This document shows, piece by piece, positions 46,820 to 57,724 of a DNA stretch of 64,000 bases. This DNA comes from Branchiostoma floridae. Taxonomy: Eukaryota > Chordata > Leptocardii > Amphioxiformes > Branchiostomatidae. Below the pieces are notes generated by a model that worked only from the letters and a program-made list of their open reading frames with translations, did no database searches and was not told where the DNA came from. Location of the stretch: the NCBI RefSeq assembly GCF_000003815.2, contig NC_049995.1:7129576-7193575 (forward strand). Direction: 5' to 3'. Every line of letters starts with the position of its first letter. Within the stretch, counting starts at the first letter, position 1. The position numbers were made by a program, and so were the translations under genes.

Positions 46820-47065
46820 AAGGTGGTATCTCACTGCGCTTGAGGCACCGATGTGGCACTACGGGGTCGTTCACTGCGGCACTGTTGTGTTATTTTCGCC
46901 GATTTTTATACGATATAACGTTAGAACGTTAGGAATATTTTGACTTTAAAAACAACAAAATACATAAAACGTAATAAAATCGTTCTTCATCTCTGAAATC
47001 GTTGTGTAATCTTTCGAAGCTCGCAATGCCGCAACGGTGCTCCAATGCAGTGAGATACCGCCTTT
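46820..47065. mobile_element. Inverted-repeat element just past the copy B stop
   Basis: AAGGTGGTATCTCACTGC at one end, GCAGTGAGATACCGCCTT at the other. Interior shared with 13407-13670 (TCTGAAAT...GTTGTGTAATCTTTCGAA). Non-coding. Confidence 0.8.
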
Positions 47066-47080
47066 ATGCATCTCTATGAT

Positions 47081-47482
47081 TTAAGGCCACTGGTACCATT
47101 TTTCTCTTTCCTTCTGAGCCTCCGGTTTCATGTTTTCCAAAACCTGCTCTCTCAAGAGCATGTATTTGTCATGCCTCTCTCTTAGTTTCTCCTCTGTAAG
47201 AATGTAGCGACCATCAAGGAAAGTTGTGCTAAGAAATCCAGCTATTTCTGCCTGACTGTATTCTGGGATTTTTACATTTCCCACAAACACGACGCTGCAT
47301 GCTTGTAATATCGGGTCGACCACGGTGACATATCCCTTCATTTGTCCCTCGCTGGGGAAGTTGTGCTGCTTCACATCTTCATCAGAAATGACGCCCCGTT
47401 TGTAGAGGGAGCGAAATTTATTAAAGAAGGCAGTCCAAGTCCTACTAGCTTCTCCTATTTCCTCCACCTCCTTCAATCGGAT
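47081..47482 (-). CDS. Copy B exon 3, terminal
   Basis: 133 codons plus TAA, starting IRLKEVEEIGEASRTW. The acceptor is GTTGTAG. The stop codon lies only 15 nt before an inverted-repeat element at 46820-47065, so the 3' UTR probably consists largely of that element. Confidence 0.83.
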   Translation of the reverse strand: MRLKEVEEIGEASRTWTAFFNKFRSLYKRGVISDEDVKQHNFPSEGQMKGYVTVVDPILQACSVVFVGNVKIPEYSQAEIAGFLSTTFLDGRYILTEEKLRERHDKYMLLREQVLENMKPEAQKEREKWYQWP

Positions 47483-48726
47483 CTACAACAATAAGATTTA
47501 AAAAAAATTCAAAATGGTCTATGATCATTGATTCACATGCAATACTTATTGAACACTGTAGCTATTATAACCAGGCTAAAAATAAAGCTATCTATGTCAT
47601 GGCCACGTACGTCCAACATAAAAAAAACACCAAAACCTATAAAAAAGATCGACTTGATGTTCCTGTCAATATGCCCACCAGTTTCTCCTTTAACCCAGGT
47701 TTGTAATTTTTGGCTTGGATGGTGGCAGCCATCTTGTTTGTCTTGATTAATGTCTACGTGCACCACTTTTGTTCCTAATGTTTCTGGAATGTAACCGTCT
47801 CTCTTTGTGGGGCCACGTATGCCCAAATAGACTATAAAAATGCCTGCACAACTCACTGCGAACTGCAAAATTACTACACTATTACGCTCGAGTACGTCGC
47901 CAAAAGGTAAGGCAGAACCTTACCACCACACCTTCTGCTCTTTTGTTAGTTTTTCCGGTGGTGTCAGGGAAAGAGTCAGGTCGTCAGCGGCCCACTCTCC
48001 GCACACGTCATCCCAGCTTCGACCTTCGTTGTCCGCCCTTCTCTTCAAGTTGTAGAGCTTCCTCTGAACACGATTCATCTCAGTCGTGTAGAAGTCGTTC
48101 TATTCAAGAAACGACAATAGGATTATTATAGTGTCCGATTAACTGATACAATGTCAGGTAAATATTAAAATGAATCTTTAACGTTATACCCGGGACGTGA
48201 AGTAAACGATATATCGATTGGTTCTTGAAAGCTGGGACTTTGAAGTCTTTATACTGTACAATGCTAATCTTTCTTCCAACACAAATGTGTTCATAAATCA
48301 AATTTTCAATGACCACTATTACCTGCTTTAGTATCAATAATGCCCTAATCACCTCAGAACGTAAATTCGCAAGAGTTACAGACACGTGATCTTATGGATA
48401 CTTGACGTCAGTAATTGGTCGAACGTGCCAGGAAGTTTATAACTATAACTTATTTGCGTATATAACTGTTGGTTTATTAATGGAGTTAATAATGACAACA
48501 AGCCAGGTACCTGGAGTTCTGCAAAGGCTCGTCCGAACTCCTTTCTGCTGTGTGCTTCCAGATTCTTCCTTGAGTCGTAAGCTGAGTACATCGCCACCAG
48601 GGAGGCTCCGGTAGATATAACAGCTCCGACCGCTGTGCCATACTTGTTCCAGGGTAACCCTCCATCGCGAAAGGTTGAGTGTTGTCGGGCAAGTCGATCC
48701 AGGATTTTAAACGACCGTGTAAACAT
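47081..48726 (-). CDS. Unrecognised three-exon membrane protein gene, copy B
   Basis: Paralogue of the gene at 38912-41772, same strand and head-to-tail. Exons in transcript order: 48726-48511, 48099-47932, 47482-47081, all phase 0, giving 261 residues. It starts MFTRSFKILDRLARQHSTFR, again basic and Arg-rich, followed by the hydrophobic YGTAVGAVISTGASLVAMYS segment. Exon 2 keeps DDVCGEWAADDLT. Exon 3 contains SLYKRGVISDEDVKQHNFPS and ends KWYQWP, longer and different from copy A. Exon 1 is far more alike between copies than exon 3, at DNA level too. Intron 1 here has no mariner element. Function unknown; a mitochondrial inner-membrane location is a guess from the N-terminus. Confidence 0.85.
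47932..48099 (-). CDS. Copy B exon 2
   Basis: 56 codons from NDFYTTEMNR to LTKEQK. The acceptor is TTGAATAG, a weak pyrimidine tract; the donor is CAGAAG|GTGTGG. Phase and size match copy A exactly. Confidence 0.82.
48511..48726 (-). CDS. Copy B exon 1: presequence-like N-terminus and hydrophobic segment
   Basis: 72 codons, one fewer than copy A (one residue missing after the FRD motif). The donor is ACTCCAG|GTACCTGG at the same codon as in copy A, which shows the intron predates the mariner insertion there. Confidence 0.85.
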
Positions 48727-49011
48727 TGTTTTACGTGCACTCGAAAGGATTGATGTGCATTTACGTTTCAGAAAAATAAAGAAGTTGAATGTGAAGCTAT
48801 GATGTTCTAGAAAGATTTGTTTCTATATCCTTAAGTGCTTAAGAATTACAGTCAAGAAAAATATCAGACGTACGAAGACCTCCTAATCATAGCAAAGAAA
48901 ACTAAAGCCTCACGGTCATCGAAACTGTCTAGCCAAATCTATTCGAACGATGGAACGCAGACGGTACGTTCTTTTCTTCGCGCGTGGGGTACGTACGTCA
49001 TGCGTACATGT

Positions 49012-49115
49012 TAGGGGTGGGTACAGGTATGGTGAACCTGTGCAAAACCGGTTTGTCTTCTTGGACCGGGCCGGAAAAACCGAACCTGAAAAAATCATTG
49101 GATCGGATGTTGCAA
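49012..49115. mobile_element. Partial hAT-like element copy upstream of the collagen-lectin gene
   Basis: TAGGGGTGGGTACAGG then CAAAACCGGTTTGTCTTCTT and TGGACCGGGCCGGAAAAACCG, matching 41992-42080. Only this end is present. Confidence 0.6.
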
Positions 49116-49662
49116 TAGTTTATTGCAAATTCTTGCCCGATGGCTAATTGCAGGTACTATGAAAGGGAACAAACAAATAGTGTAAAACAGTATAGAGTAT
49201 GTCTACTCTTTACATTTACATTTGGGACCGCATGTTTAGCAGCGACACCTAGCTTCAGTACGGAATAGAGCCATGCAGTATTGCACTGAGGAAGGTGAGG
49301 GACGGACACCGAAAGTCTGCGTGATTTTATGTATGTCGTAGTTTTCATAAAAGAAAATTTTTATCCAATGGCAGCTTCGATTCTGTGTATAATAAGTCTA
49401 CTCGGTACAAAATGTTATGTTTTTTTATTAAATACTCGCAGTTTGTTTTTCATCTTTTGTTTTTAAATTTCGTGAAGCAATTTGAAATCTACAAACAACA
49501 TGTTTGATGTACCCGGTGTTGTGAGGTGCTAATGTGACATTTGCGATTTTTTAATCTCGACTGTAGGGTGAGAAAAACACAAATTGAATAGTACTCAGAC
49601 AAGAGTGTTGTGCCTGGCGGTAGGACGCGTTTTTTGTCGTTGGAAAAGTGACAAGTCGTATC

Positions 49663-49705
49663 ATGCCGGGAGGGCAGAATCAGCCCCAGACTGGGGATAC
49701 AGGAG
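49663..49705 (+). CDS. Collagen-lectin gene exon 1 (putative start)
   Basis: ATG then [13 protein letters not shown], ending G|GTAGGG in phase 1, which fits exon 2. Short and low in information, chosen because the phase agrees and no better start is visible nearby. A different upstream first exon is possible. Confidence 0.5.
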
Positions 49706-49964
49706 GTAGGGTGATTTTGTACTTGTTATCTGGGAATTGTACGTAGTAATGTATACTTCTTTGGTATAAAATATTCACTGTTCTGTAGAGTATAGGAAGA
49801 GGGAATACAACACGGTGTAACTTTATTCCGTATCACCCGAGGTTCCAGCCCGACCGCGGGAAGGATCGCCAGAAGGCCGGAGGGTGATCCGACCCGCGGG
49901 AGGGCTGAGACCGTCACATGTTCAGTCTAGATCTGTACAACAAACAAATAACCTAGCTGACTAA

Positions 49965-50050
<86 letters not shown>

Positions 50051-51121
50051 AAGGGGGGGGGGATCTGGATTCCCGTAATATTTACCAAAAATATGTGGTA
50101 ATTTAGACCAATGTTGATCGTGACGTCACGTTCGGTGTCAACAAATTGCTAGACTTCGTGCTCATATGATGGTTTATCTTTCTTAATGAACAAAATAATG
50201 ATCAGATCATTACTACATACATTAGATTCTACTCATTTCAGATTTTCTGACGCTCACTAACATGGGCGTTTGAATTATGCTAATATAACATTTTCTTGTT
50301 TTCCAGGCGCCTCACCCATGCAGCAGCCTCAGACTGATTGGAGGTCACTCGCAGACGCCGGTGCGAACATACCCAACACCTTGTACGTCTCAAGAGCAGG
50401 TAAAACGTTTTCCAATCTGTAAATGCACAACCTTTCGCGACGGTTTAATGTTCGCGACCTTCGCGGCGGCCGCTTCACCGCGAATTTAAAACTACCGCGA
50501 ACATTTTCCATGGCAGTAAGAGACTATATAGTGCATGGTGCTACCGTGAAATTAAAACCACCGCGAAAAGTCCATTTTCCCGCTACCGCGAAATTAAATC
50601 CCCGTGAACTATATAAGTGCATTTACAGTACTTTAATAAGTCTCAACAAACACAGCACTTATTGCAAAAAAACAAAACAATTCTGTTTCAAGAAATATTT
50701 CTCGTGCGTTCAAAACAAATAACCTAACGAAACTACGGGTATGATTAGTGCCCACTCCCTGTAGCTACACATTGAAAAGGACCGACACTACATCACACCA
50801 GCCAATGAGAGACTGTGTCCAACATGCCATAATGGTATTGAGAACGAATTCCACGTTCATCATGGATTGTCTAACCTACAAAGAAGACAGTCAAAAGTTA
50901 TTACAATTCGATACAGTAATACCAAATACCAAGACAAAGATATCTAATATGTTATTATCATGTCCTGTTCATATGTCTACCTACGTAGACCAATTCACTC
51001 CTTAAGGAGAAACGAATCAATGATGTATTGACATAATGTTCTGAAGTATAAGCTTGTATAACATGAACAAGATTGTCTATACTGTTAGATTAGATCAGAT
51101 TAAGTTCGATTAGATTAGTAG

Positions 51122-51160
<39 letters not shown>

Positions 51161-54100
51161 GACTGCAATTTGCCACATATTGTACTTATTATTGTTTTTC
51201 TTCCTTCTTTTTATTCTTACAGTGGTTAAGCAGTTAGTGATTCTAATTTTTTAAAAATTGCATATTGTTGGTACTGTATAATGAAGTTTTTGGCGACGCC
51301 TCAGGAGCCAGTCTTTCAGTACAGGCATAGTATCGTCCGTTTGGCAAGAATTCTAGAAATTTATTTCTGTCCATGGTCTCCGTATTTCTTTGGCCATCAT
51401 AACTCGAGAAGTTGTGGGGTATCCTAATGATATTTGGCAGTAGGGTAAAGGTCAGGAAAAGGAAAGTCAAGTTTGATAATGCACCTCTTAGCGGCTTGCA
51501 GGAAACTTCCGCTTTTGATATATCTTGTATTGGACATGTTATGGTCGCGGTTTTTGAGTGTTAGATAGGTGAGGATAAGTGATGGGACCCCCTTTCGCTC
51601 CATTGGAGCTCCATTTTTGTGATGCCTTGAATACACCGCGTCCAGGGTTACATGAAAGTCCGAATCAGAATCGCCTGGACCTCCCTTGAGCATGAGAACC
51701 GCTTGGTGTGCCGTGCAATAACTGGTTGGCCATTGGGTATAGGTTTGGAAATAAGCTGTTGCTTTATAGTGTTGTTTACATGAAAGCTCTTGCTATATTA
51801 TATCCTACTCTGCCAGGGAGTAGAGAAAGTGCCAAATGGAACGAAATGGTGTGAAATGGAATGGAATGCACAGATAGAATACACTATGGAGTGAAAAGGG
51901 ATATAGTTGGAAGTAAATATAGAGATTATCATTTCTTTTCTTGTCTTAATCGGGAGAGGCCCGTATACTAACCGCTTGGTGTCGGTTTTAAAATGTGACA
52001 TGAGCTTTTGCTCTCTTGGTACAAATGTCTATCTCCTTTTTCAATTGGGATGTAGTTACAAATTAATATTGAGACAAACATTTCTTTTTGGTGTCTTTAA
52101 ACAGATGCATCCTATGATGCTGACGCGAACAAGAAGAAGAAATGTCGGGGTCTGTCCAAGAAAGTTTTGCAAGTCACCACCATCGTTTTCGCTGTGGCCG
52201 TCTGTGTACTATTACCATATTTGGCAGGTCAGCTTCTTTAGTTTTGATGTTAGATCATCGATACTTTTTAGACATTCCTTTAGAATACTTAAGTCATCTA
52301 CTACAGTACAATCAGATATTAGGCTCTGACTGTTTTTATTGTTTATGCGTTTTTAATGGGGATTTTTACTGTGTCCAGTTTTTTCTTTCATGTGGGCAAG
52401 TATGCACCATAAACGTAAGGCCTTCATTCTTTGATGCAGTTCAAGTCAGTACTCATTCGTCGGAGATGGCAAAACATGGAATGCGTTTGAGGATGACTGA
52501 GGTGCGTTTAGCACAGCTGGAAAGTGAGTACTGATGTCATAATATCGTAACTGTTCCTACTATGTGCCGAAAGACCGTTCTGTTTTTCAACAATTTGACA
52601 GGCTGTAAATTTCACACTTTGAGGTATACCATTAACTGTCAAAGCAGGACTAATCAACAGCTGGATACTGTAATAGGGTAAATGTTCGCAGTAGCTCTAT
52701 TTTCGCGATACCCTTTTGATAGCGAAGCCTAAACCACCCATGTGTAGTAAATCAATGGATTGCAGCTTCAACTGTGAATTCAAAACTACTCCATTGTGTC
52801 CTTACCAAGAAATTGGATCCCTGACAACATTCAACTGTACGTATTGTACTTCAAGTTTTAGTAACTGTAATTACACACTGACTAGCTAGCTATAGCTGGT
52901 TCCATATCTGATCCGGGGAATTCTTTTCGCTGGAGGGAGAAAAATGTACTGTTGGCGGTGATTTCCGTTTCGCGGCTGAAACATTAAGGAGGTAGACAGC
53001 ATCGGGGTTGGCGAGGGAGAAGAATGAAAACCCTAGTATACATGATGTACTAACCAGGCTGATACCTCGGTGGTATAAGTCCGCAGTGAATTTGGTCACC
53101 TCGGAACGCGAAGATAACATCATCATGAACATTTCCAATTTTACATTATTTTGTCTTATCCCTTCAACTTTTATTCTAGAAATATGCGTTTTCCCTGCGA
53201 CATCTGAATCACCATGGGATATGAGATCTTCAGAACCAGCTGGCCCCACAGGCAAACCAGGATCTTCAGAGAAAACTGGGCCCATCGTGGAAGGCAACAA
53301 ATCTGCGTCTGCCTTTTCACCAGGGCCCCCAAGAAAAAATAATACCGTTGTCCCGACAAATTCTGGCTATGTCGGAATTACTGGACCTCCAGTAGAAAAT
53401 GGCACAGTGGTCCCAGCCTGTCCTGTGTCTGTCGGGACTCCTGGACCTCCAGGAGAAAATAGAACCACTGGGCCAGTTTGTCCTGTATCTGTCGGGCCTC
53501 CTGGTCCTCCAGGAGAAAAGGGAGCCACGGGGCCGGCTGGCCCTGTCTCTGTCGGACCTCCTGGTCCTCCAGGAGAAAAGGGAGCCATGGGGCCGGCTGG
53601 CCCTGTCTCTGTCGGGCCTCCTGGTCCTCCAGGAGAAAAGGGAGCCACGGGGCCGGCTGGCCCTGTGTCTGTAGGGGTTCCTGGTCCTCCAGGAGAAAAG
53701 GGAGCCACGGGGCCGGCTGGCCCTGTGTCTGTCGGGGTTCCTGGTCCTCCAGGAGAAAAGGGAGCCACGGGGCCGGCTGGCCCTGTCTCTGTCGGGCCTC
53801 CTGGTCCTCCAGGAGAAAAGGGAGCCACGGGGCCGGATGGCCCTGTGTCTGTCGGGGCTCCTGGTCCTCCAGGAGAAAAAGGGAGCATCGGACCTGCTGG
53901 ACCGGTGTCTGTCGGGCTTCCTGGACCTCCAGGAGAAAAGGGAGCCACAGGGCCAATTGGCCCTGTTTCTGCCGGGCCTCCTGGACCTCCAGGAAAAAGG
54001 GGAGCCAGGGGGCCGGTTGGCCCAAAGTCTGTCGGGCCTGCTGGACCTCCAGGGGAAAAGGGAGTGATGGGGCCTCCTGGACCTCCAGGAAAAAGGGGAG

Positions 54101-57100
54101 CCAGGGGACCGGTTGGCCCAAAGTCTGTCGGGCCTGCTGGACCTCCAGGGGAAAAGGGAGTGATGGGGCCTCCTGGACCTCCAGGAGAAAAGGGAGCGAT
54201 GGGGCCTCCAGGACCGCCCGGTCCCCCGGGAAGCTCCTCATGCCCTGCCGGCCGTCCTCAAACATCAACACGAGATGGGAAGACTTCAGGTGAGGCTTTA
54301 ATCACCTCCCTATAAATGAAATGATCTTTTTAAACTTGCAGGTGTGTGCTTCCAAGCGAAATATAACCGAGTTCCAGTTAAAAGCATTTCATGATATACC
54401 AGTACTTTTTTTGGATGTTGCACGTATCAGAACCCGGATGGTCAGTTTAACTCATGTCCAATCAGGACGTTTCGGTGCAGGACGGTTCGTTAAGTCTTAT
54501 CATAGCCTGAACCGTAACCCTAATTCTAGTAAATGAGTCCAAACTATTGTGAAACGAGCGGGCTTTGACGCCAGTAATCCTGGCCTGCCTCGCTTTCGTT
54601 CAAGATCACGACAAATCGCGCTAGTATATACTCTCATGGGAGTACCGTTTCAAAATGGCTGCGGAAAATGGAATGGAAACTATATTCTAACCCTAAGCTT
54701 AACCAACAACATGACCATAACACGTAAAGTCCTAGACTTGGTGAATCGTCCTAATGGGCTAGGTACGTGCCGAATTGTTCTAAGACTGAAAAGTCCTGTT
54801 TGTACACCTCAGTGATATGCATACTATCGACTTGTGTTATTACGTCTGTTGTTCATATGCACGCTAGATTTTTTCTAAAAATAATTTCATCAGGTTGGGA
54901 GAACATAGGATATTCGAGTTTTCACAACCTGTAATGTCTCACCTGCATACGTTTCGATGCCTATTAGACATTTTCCCTAGAGCTTGTGACTGGAGTTCTG
55001 CTTGTCACCGCAATATATGTTGGCATATAGTTGGCGCTTTTGCGGCAAGAACATTATCCTTAACGTGGCTAAGCATGTATCCCCCTTGTTCCGGTGAGCA
55101 GGTAAGCGGTTATGAAAAGGAAAAAAACGATATTGAGAATCTTTTTTTCTCCAGTGGCCTGTCCTAAAGATTATATCAAGCATAGTGAACTGTGCTACAA
55201 GATGTTTATGAAAAGGTTGAGCTTTCACGCCGCTTCCGAAACCTGTCGCAAAGATGGCGGCTCCCTCGCCATGCCCCGAGACGCCGCGACTAACGCCTTT
55301 CTGACCCAAAGATCCAAGCGTGGAAACGGTTATACGACATTCTGGGTCGGGCTACGTGTTCAGCAAGGGAGGTTTCAGTGGGTGGATGGAACCGCCCTTA
55401 AGATGCCCATGAACTCTTGGCTTAAACAACAACTGCCACGTGGTACAGCTGGCAAAGACTGCTGCGTTGTCAACAGCTGTTCTGGCAGTAAGAAGCCACG
55501 ATGGACATTCCCATCAAGCTGTAGTCGCAATAAAGCCTTCGTCTGCCAAATCGGTCCAGGTGAATTATGCAAACACACTTTAGCCCTCATCTCAACATAT
55601 TTCATGACCAAACATAGTCCAAATATACACCATTATATTTTGCTATATGTTCTTTTAACATTTTTTAGCATCATTGTACATTGTAAATACATTGCCTCGT
55701 CAATGTAAAAGAATATTTCGGCATGTTTGAGTAATAATATTGACTAATATCTGCTTATTATCATAAGTCATTCTTATCATCATAATCTATGTAAAAGGAG
55801 AAATCAGAAGGCCCATGTTTTGTAATAATGGTGCTAGCCTTTTTTCCTTACTTATCCACATAAAACAATGTTATGGTAAAATAATAAATAGTATTAAAGT
55901 AATTATGCTTATAATAGTACAAATAGAGAAGCTACATCATTCAGTATTCCTGGTGATTGATTTAACAACTCAAGTACATGACATAAATTAATTATAAAGC
56001 ATTGAAACATCTTCCACGTTACTAAAACGTTACTAATACGAATCAAAGCCATTTCATTCCTAGAAATTGATTGTTCTTTTGCAGGGCGTACCTAGGCGAC
56101 TGAGTTCGAGCTCACATCGCCAAGTTTGGAAGAATCTCAGCGCGAGACCCCACCATCGCTGCGAGGAGCTCCTCAGACATTCTCCAGAAAGATTGCAAAA
56201 CATTCTCAGAAATACTACCGAACCTTCAAAGGTTCAAACGTAGAAACAAAGATTAGAGCAAGGATTAGAGCAAAAGATCCAAATTTGCAATATATAAACT
56301 CGGCACAAAAATTTTGGAATGTCAACTTCGGTGTATCATATTTCTGTTGTTTCTGCATCAATGCCAATAAGCCGTAGGAAACTATTCCGTCCTAAGACTG
56401 CAGTCCAGCATCCTGGAGGTAGTCTACAATCATGGTCCTTGCACTGTGAGGACGGGTGTTGTAATCTTGCAGGATGGCATTTGGTCCAATATTGAAGAGG
56501 AAGGATATTGCGACTGGATGGAGAATGCTGTCCCTATATCTCACCAAATTGAAGTTGTCTAGAATGATGACGAGTCTAGTTTTTCCTATGGCGGTTATAC
56601 CGCCCCACACCATGACACTGCATCCACCGGTACCACAAAACGCTGAAAGTTGCTCTTGCCGTGTCAAGCGTGTGGTTCTCCTAGCCGCCCCCACGCTTTG
56701 ATTCGTCAATCCAAGTGCCGAAAGGGCAAATATACTTGTGTTATTACGTCTGTTGTCAATATGCCCGCTAGACTTTTTCGTAAATAATTTCATCAATTTG
56801 GTAGGAGTGCTGCTTCTCGCCACAATACGTTGCCCATGCATGTGGCGCTTTTGCGGCGAGAACACAATCCTAAGCCTTTATCCTCTCCTTATACTGGTAA
56901 GCAGATGATGCTTTACAAGTTAGTATATATGTAAAATAAAAATTAAAAAAAACGATATCGAATTTTTCTCCAGTAGCCTGTCCTAAAGGTTACATCGAGC
57001 ATCGTGAGCTGTGCTACAGGGTGATTGGACACCTGATAGGCTTTGAATACGCAGCTTCATTCTGTCGCCAAGAAGGTAGCACCGGTGCCCTCGTCATGCC

Positions 57101-57611
57101 CCGAGACGCAGAGACCAACGCCTTTCTAACCGAAAGAGCCAAATGGAAGAACCGAAAAGTGAACCTCTGGATCGGGCTACGTGTTCGGCAAGGGAGGTTC
57201 GAGTGGGTGGATGGTACTGCCCTTGAGAAGCCCATGGGCTCATGGATTCAACGTCAATTGCCACCTTTTAAACCTGCCTCCCCCTGCTGCGTTTACATCA
57301 CCAATGGCAGGAATTCGTATCATGGACCGAGGGGAGGGTGGACCTGCGCATCGTGCACTCATCCCCGACTCTTCGCCTGCCAAGTCGATCCAGGTGAATT
57401 ATACAAACACACTGTGTCTTTAGCCCTCATTCTAACATATTCTACGACCAAACGTAGTCCAAATGAACACCATATTATTTTGCTATGTGTGTTGTTTGGT
57501 AATTTTTTTTTTCGGTCATCATTGTACATTGTTACTAAAACGTTACTTAGACGAATTAAAGACATTTCATTCTTTAAAATAATGGTTCATTCTTTTGCAG
57601 GGAGTACCTAG
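49663..57611 (+). CDS. Type II transmembrane collagen-like C-type lectin with duplicated lectin-head exons
   Basis: A surface receptor-like protein. Exons: 49663-49705, 50307-50399, 52105-52227, 52440-52523, 53180-54289, then head A 55155-55559 with terminal 56085-56095, and head B 56974-57393 with terminal 57601-57611. Every intron from the first on is phase 1, so head A, head B or both can be joined in frame: 622, 627 or 762 residues. Order: cytoplasmic tail 1-65 with [11 protein letters not shown] before the membrane, helix about 66-86, stem 87-114, a spacer and Gly-X-Y stalk up to about 484, then the C-type lectin domain. The basic side facing the N-terminus makes it type II. The lectin domains lack an evident EPN or QPD motif, so classical calcium-dependent sugar binding is doubtful. 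The first exon is the least certain part. A scavenger-receptor or collectin-like immune role is inference. Confidence 0.88.
49966..50049 (+). repeat. (GT)n microsatellite in collagen-lectin intron 1
   Basis: About 40 uninterrupted GT units, followed by a G run. Confidence 0.97.
50307..50399 (+). CDS. Collagen-lectin gene exon 2: cytoplasmic tail
   Basis: Encodes [20 protein letters not shown] through TLYVSRA. Acceptor TTTTCCAG, donor GCAG|GTAAAA, phase 1 at both ends. No recognised signalling motif. Confidence 0.7.
50418..50626. mobile_element. TTCGCGG-type MITE, copy 3, in the collagen-lectin intron 2
   Basis: TGTAAATGCACAACCTTTCG to AAGTGCATTTACA, opposite orientation to copy 2 (ACCGCGAAATTAAATCCCC). 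It lies 18 nt after the exon 2 donor. Confidence 0.85.
50739..51003 (+). pseudogene. LINE 3'-end remnant with stop and frameshift, in collagen-lectin intron 2
   Basis: One frame reads [20 protein letters not shown] then [11 protein letters not shown], the same type of LINE tail as at 7594, but a stop precedes LHIE. After EFHV the tail seems to continue in another frame ([12 protein letters not shown]). Non-functional. Confidence 0.65.
51120..51160 (+). repeat. (TA)n microsatellite
   Basis: About 20 TA units in the collagen-lectin intron 2. Confidence 0.95.
51390..51600 (+). repeat. Dispersed repeat copy in collagen-lectin intron 2
   Basis: CATAACTCGAGAAG, TGATATTTGGCAGTAGGGT, TCAAGTTTGATAATG and TTAGCGGCTTG, same order as at 19590-19690. 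Here without a GT tract. Confidence 0.75.
52105..52227 (+). CDS. Collagen-lectin gene exon 3: transmembrane helix
   Basis: Encodes [20 protein letters not shown] followed by the hydrophobic run [21 protein letters not shown]. The positive cluster on the N-terminal side predicts N-in, C-out. Acceptor TTTAAACAG, donor GGCAG|GTCAGC, phase 1. Confidence 0.82.
52440..52523 (+). CDS. Collagen-lectin gene exon 4: stem
   Basis: 28 codons, [14 protein letters not shown] through [10 protein letters not shown], with spacing of M, L and V that suggests a short coiled coil. Acceptor TGATGCAG, donor GGAAA|GTGAGT, phase 1. Confidence 0.75.
53180..54289 (+). CDS. Collagen-lectin gene exon 5: spacer and collagen-like stalk
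   Basis: A 1110-nt exon. About 85 residues of spacer with possible N-glycosylation sites (NTT, NGT) and cysteines lead into Gly-X-Y sequence. The stalk is built of near-identical 60-bp units, [20 protein letters not shown]: six triplets plus an SV pair that breaks the triplet rhythm each time. It ends [17 protein letters not shown] with a cysteine that could cross-link chains. Acceptor TATTCTAG, donor TTCAG|GTGAGG. Confidence 0.92.
55155..55559 (+). CDS. C-type lectin domain exon, head A
   Basis: Encodes a long-form C-type lectin domain: [14 protein letters not shown] (extra N-terminal cysteine pair), [45 protein letters not shown] and FVCQ. The place where EPN or QPD sits in sugar-binding members reads LKMPMNSW, and the usual WND reads WTF. 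Phase 1 at both ends; acceptor TTTTTTCTCCAG. Confidence 0.92.
56085..56095 (+). CDS. Terminal coding exon after lectin head A
   Basis: Acceptor TTCTTTTGCAG, then GGCGTACCTAG. Joined in phase 1 it completes G, adds R and T and stops. The matching exon after head B has the same layout, which supports it. Confidence 0.75.
56395..56712 (-). pseudogene. Tc1/mariner transposase C-terminal remnant
   Basis: One continuous frame reads [20 protein letters not shown], then [12 protein letters not shown] and [19 protein letters not shown], the second and third catalytic-domain blocks of Tc1-type transposases. The N-terminal DNA-binding part and first catalytic aspartate are not visible, so it is a fragment. 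It lies between the two lectin-head units, antisense to the gene. Confidence 0.8.
56974..57393 (+). CDS. C-type lectin domain exon, head B
   Basis: Second copy of the lectin exon, five codons longer. Shares [50 protein letters not shown] and FACQVDP, but differs in the loop between the second and third core cysteines ([19 protein letters not shown]). The lack of EPN/QPD and WND motifs is as in head A. Acceptor TTTTTCTCCAG, donor CCAG|GTGAAT, phase 1. Confidence 0.9.
57601..57611 (+). CDS. Terminal coding exon after lectin head B
   Basis: Acceptor TTCTTTTGCAG, then GGAGTACCTAG. Joined in phase 1 it adds G, S and T and stops. The 22-bp minisatellite begins about 110 nt further on, in the 3' UTR. 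Confidence 0.75.
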
Positions 57612-57724
57612 GTGAACGAGCCCAAGCTCTCATCGCCAATTTTGGAAGGTCTTGGAAGAATCTCAGACGAGACCTCACCATCGGCTGCGAGGAGCTCTTC
57701 AGACGTTTCCCAGAAAGACCATAG

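Larger units (their letters stand above)
54831..56300 (+). repeat. Tandem duplication, unit A (lectin head A cassette)
   Basis: Matches 56735-58208 from CTTGTGTTATTACGTCTG at the start to the GATTAGAGCAAAA...TTTGCAATATATAA stretch at the end. It includes intron, lectin exon, terminal exon and 3' UTR. Offset about 1.9 kb. Confidence 0.85.

Noticed and set aside
53367..54293. Long antisense and alternate-frame ORFs over the collagen exon
   Set aside because: Shadows of the 60-bp collagen repeat, which keeps other frames open too; only the Gly-X-Y frame has splice-consistent ends.
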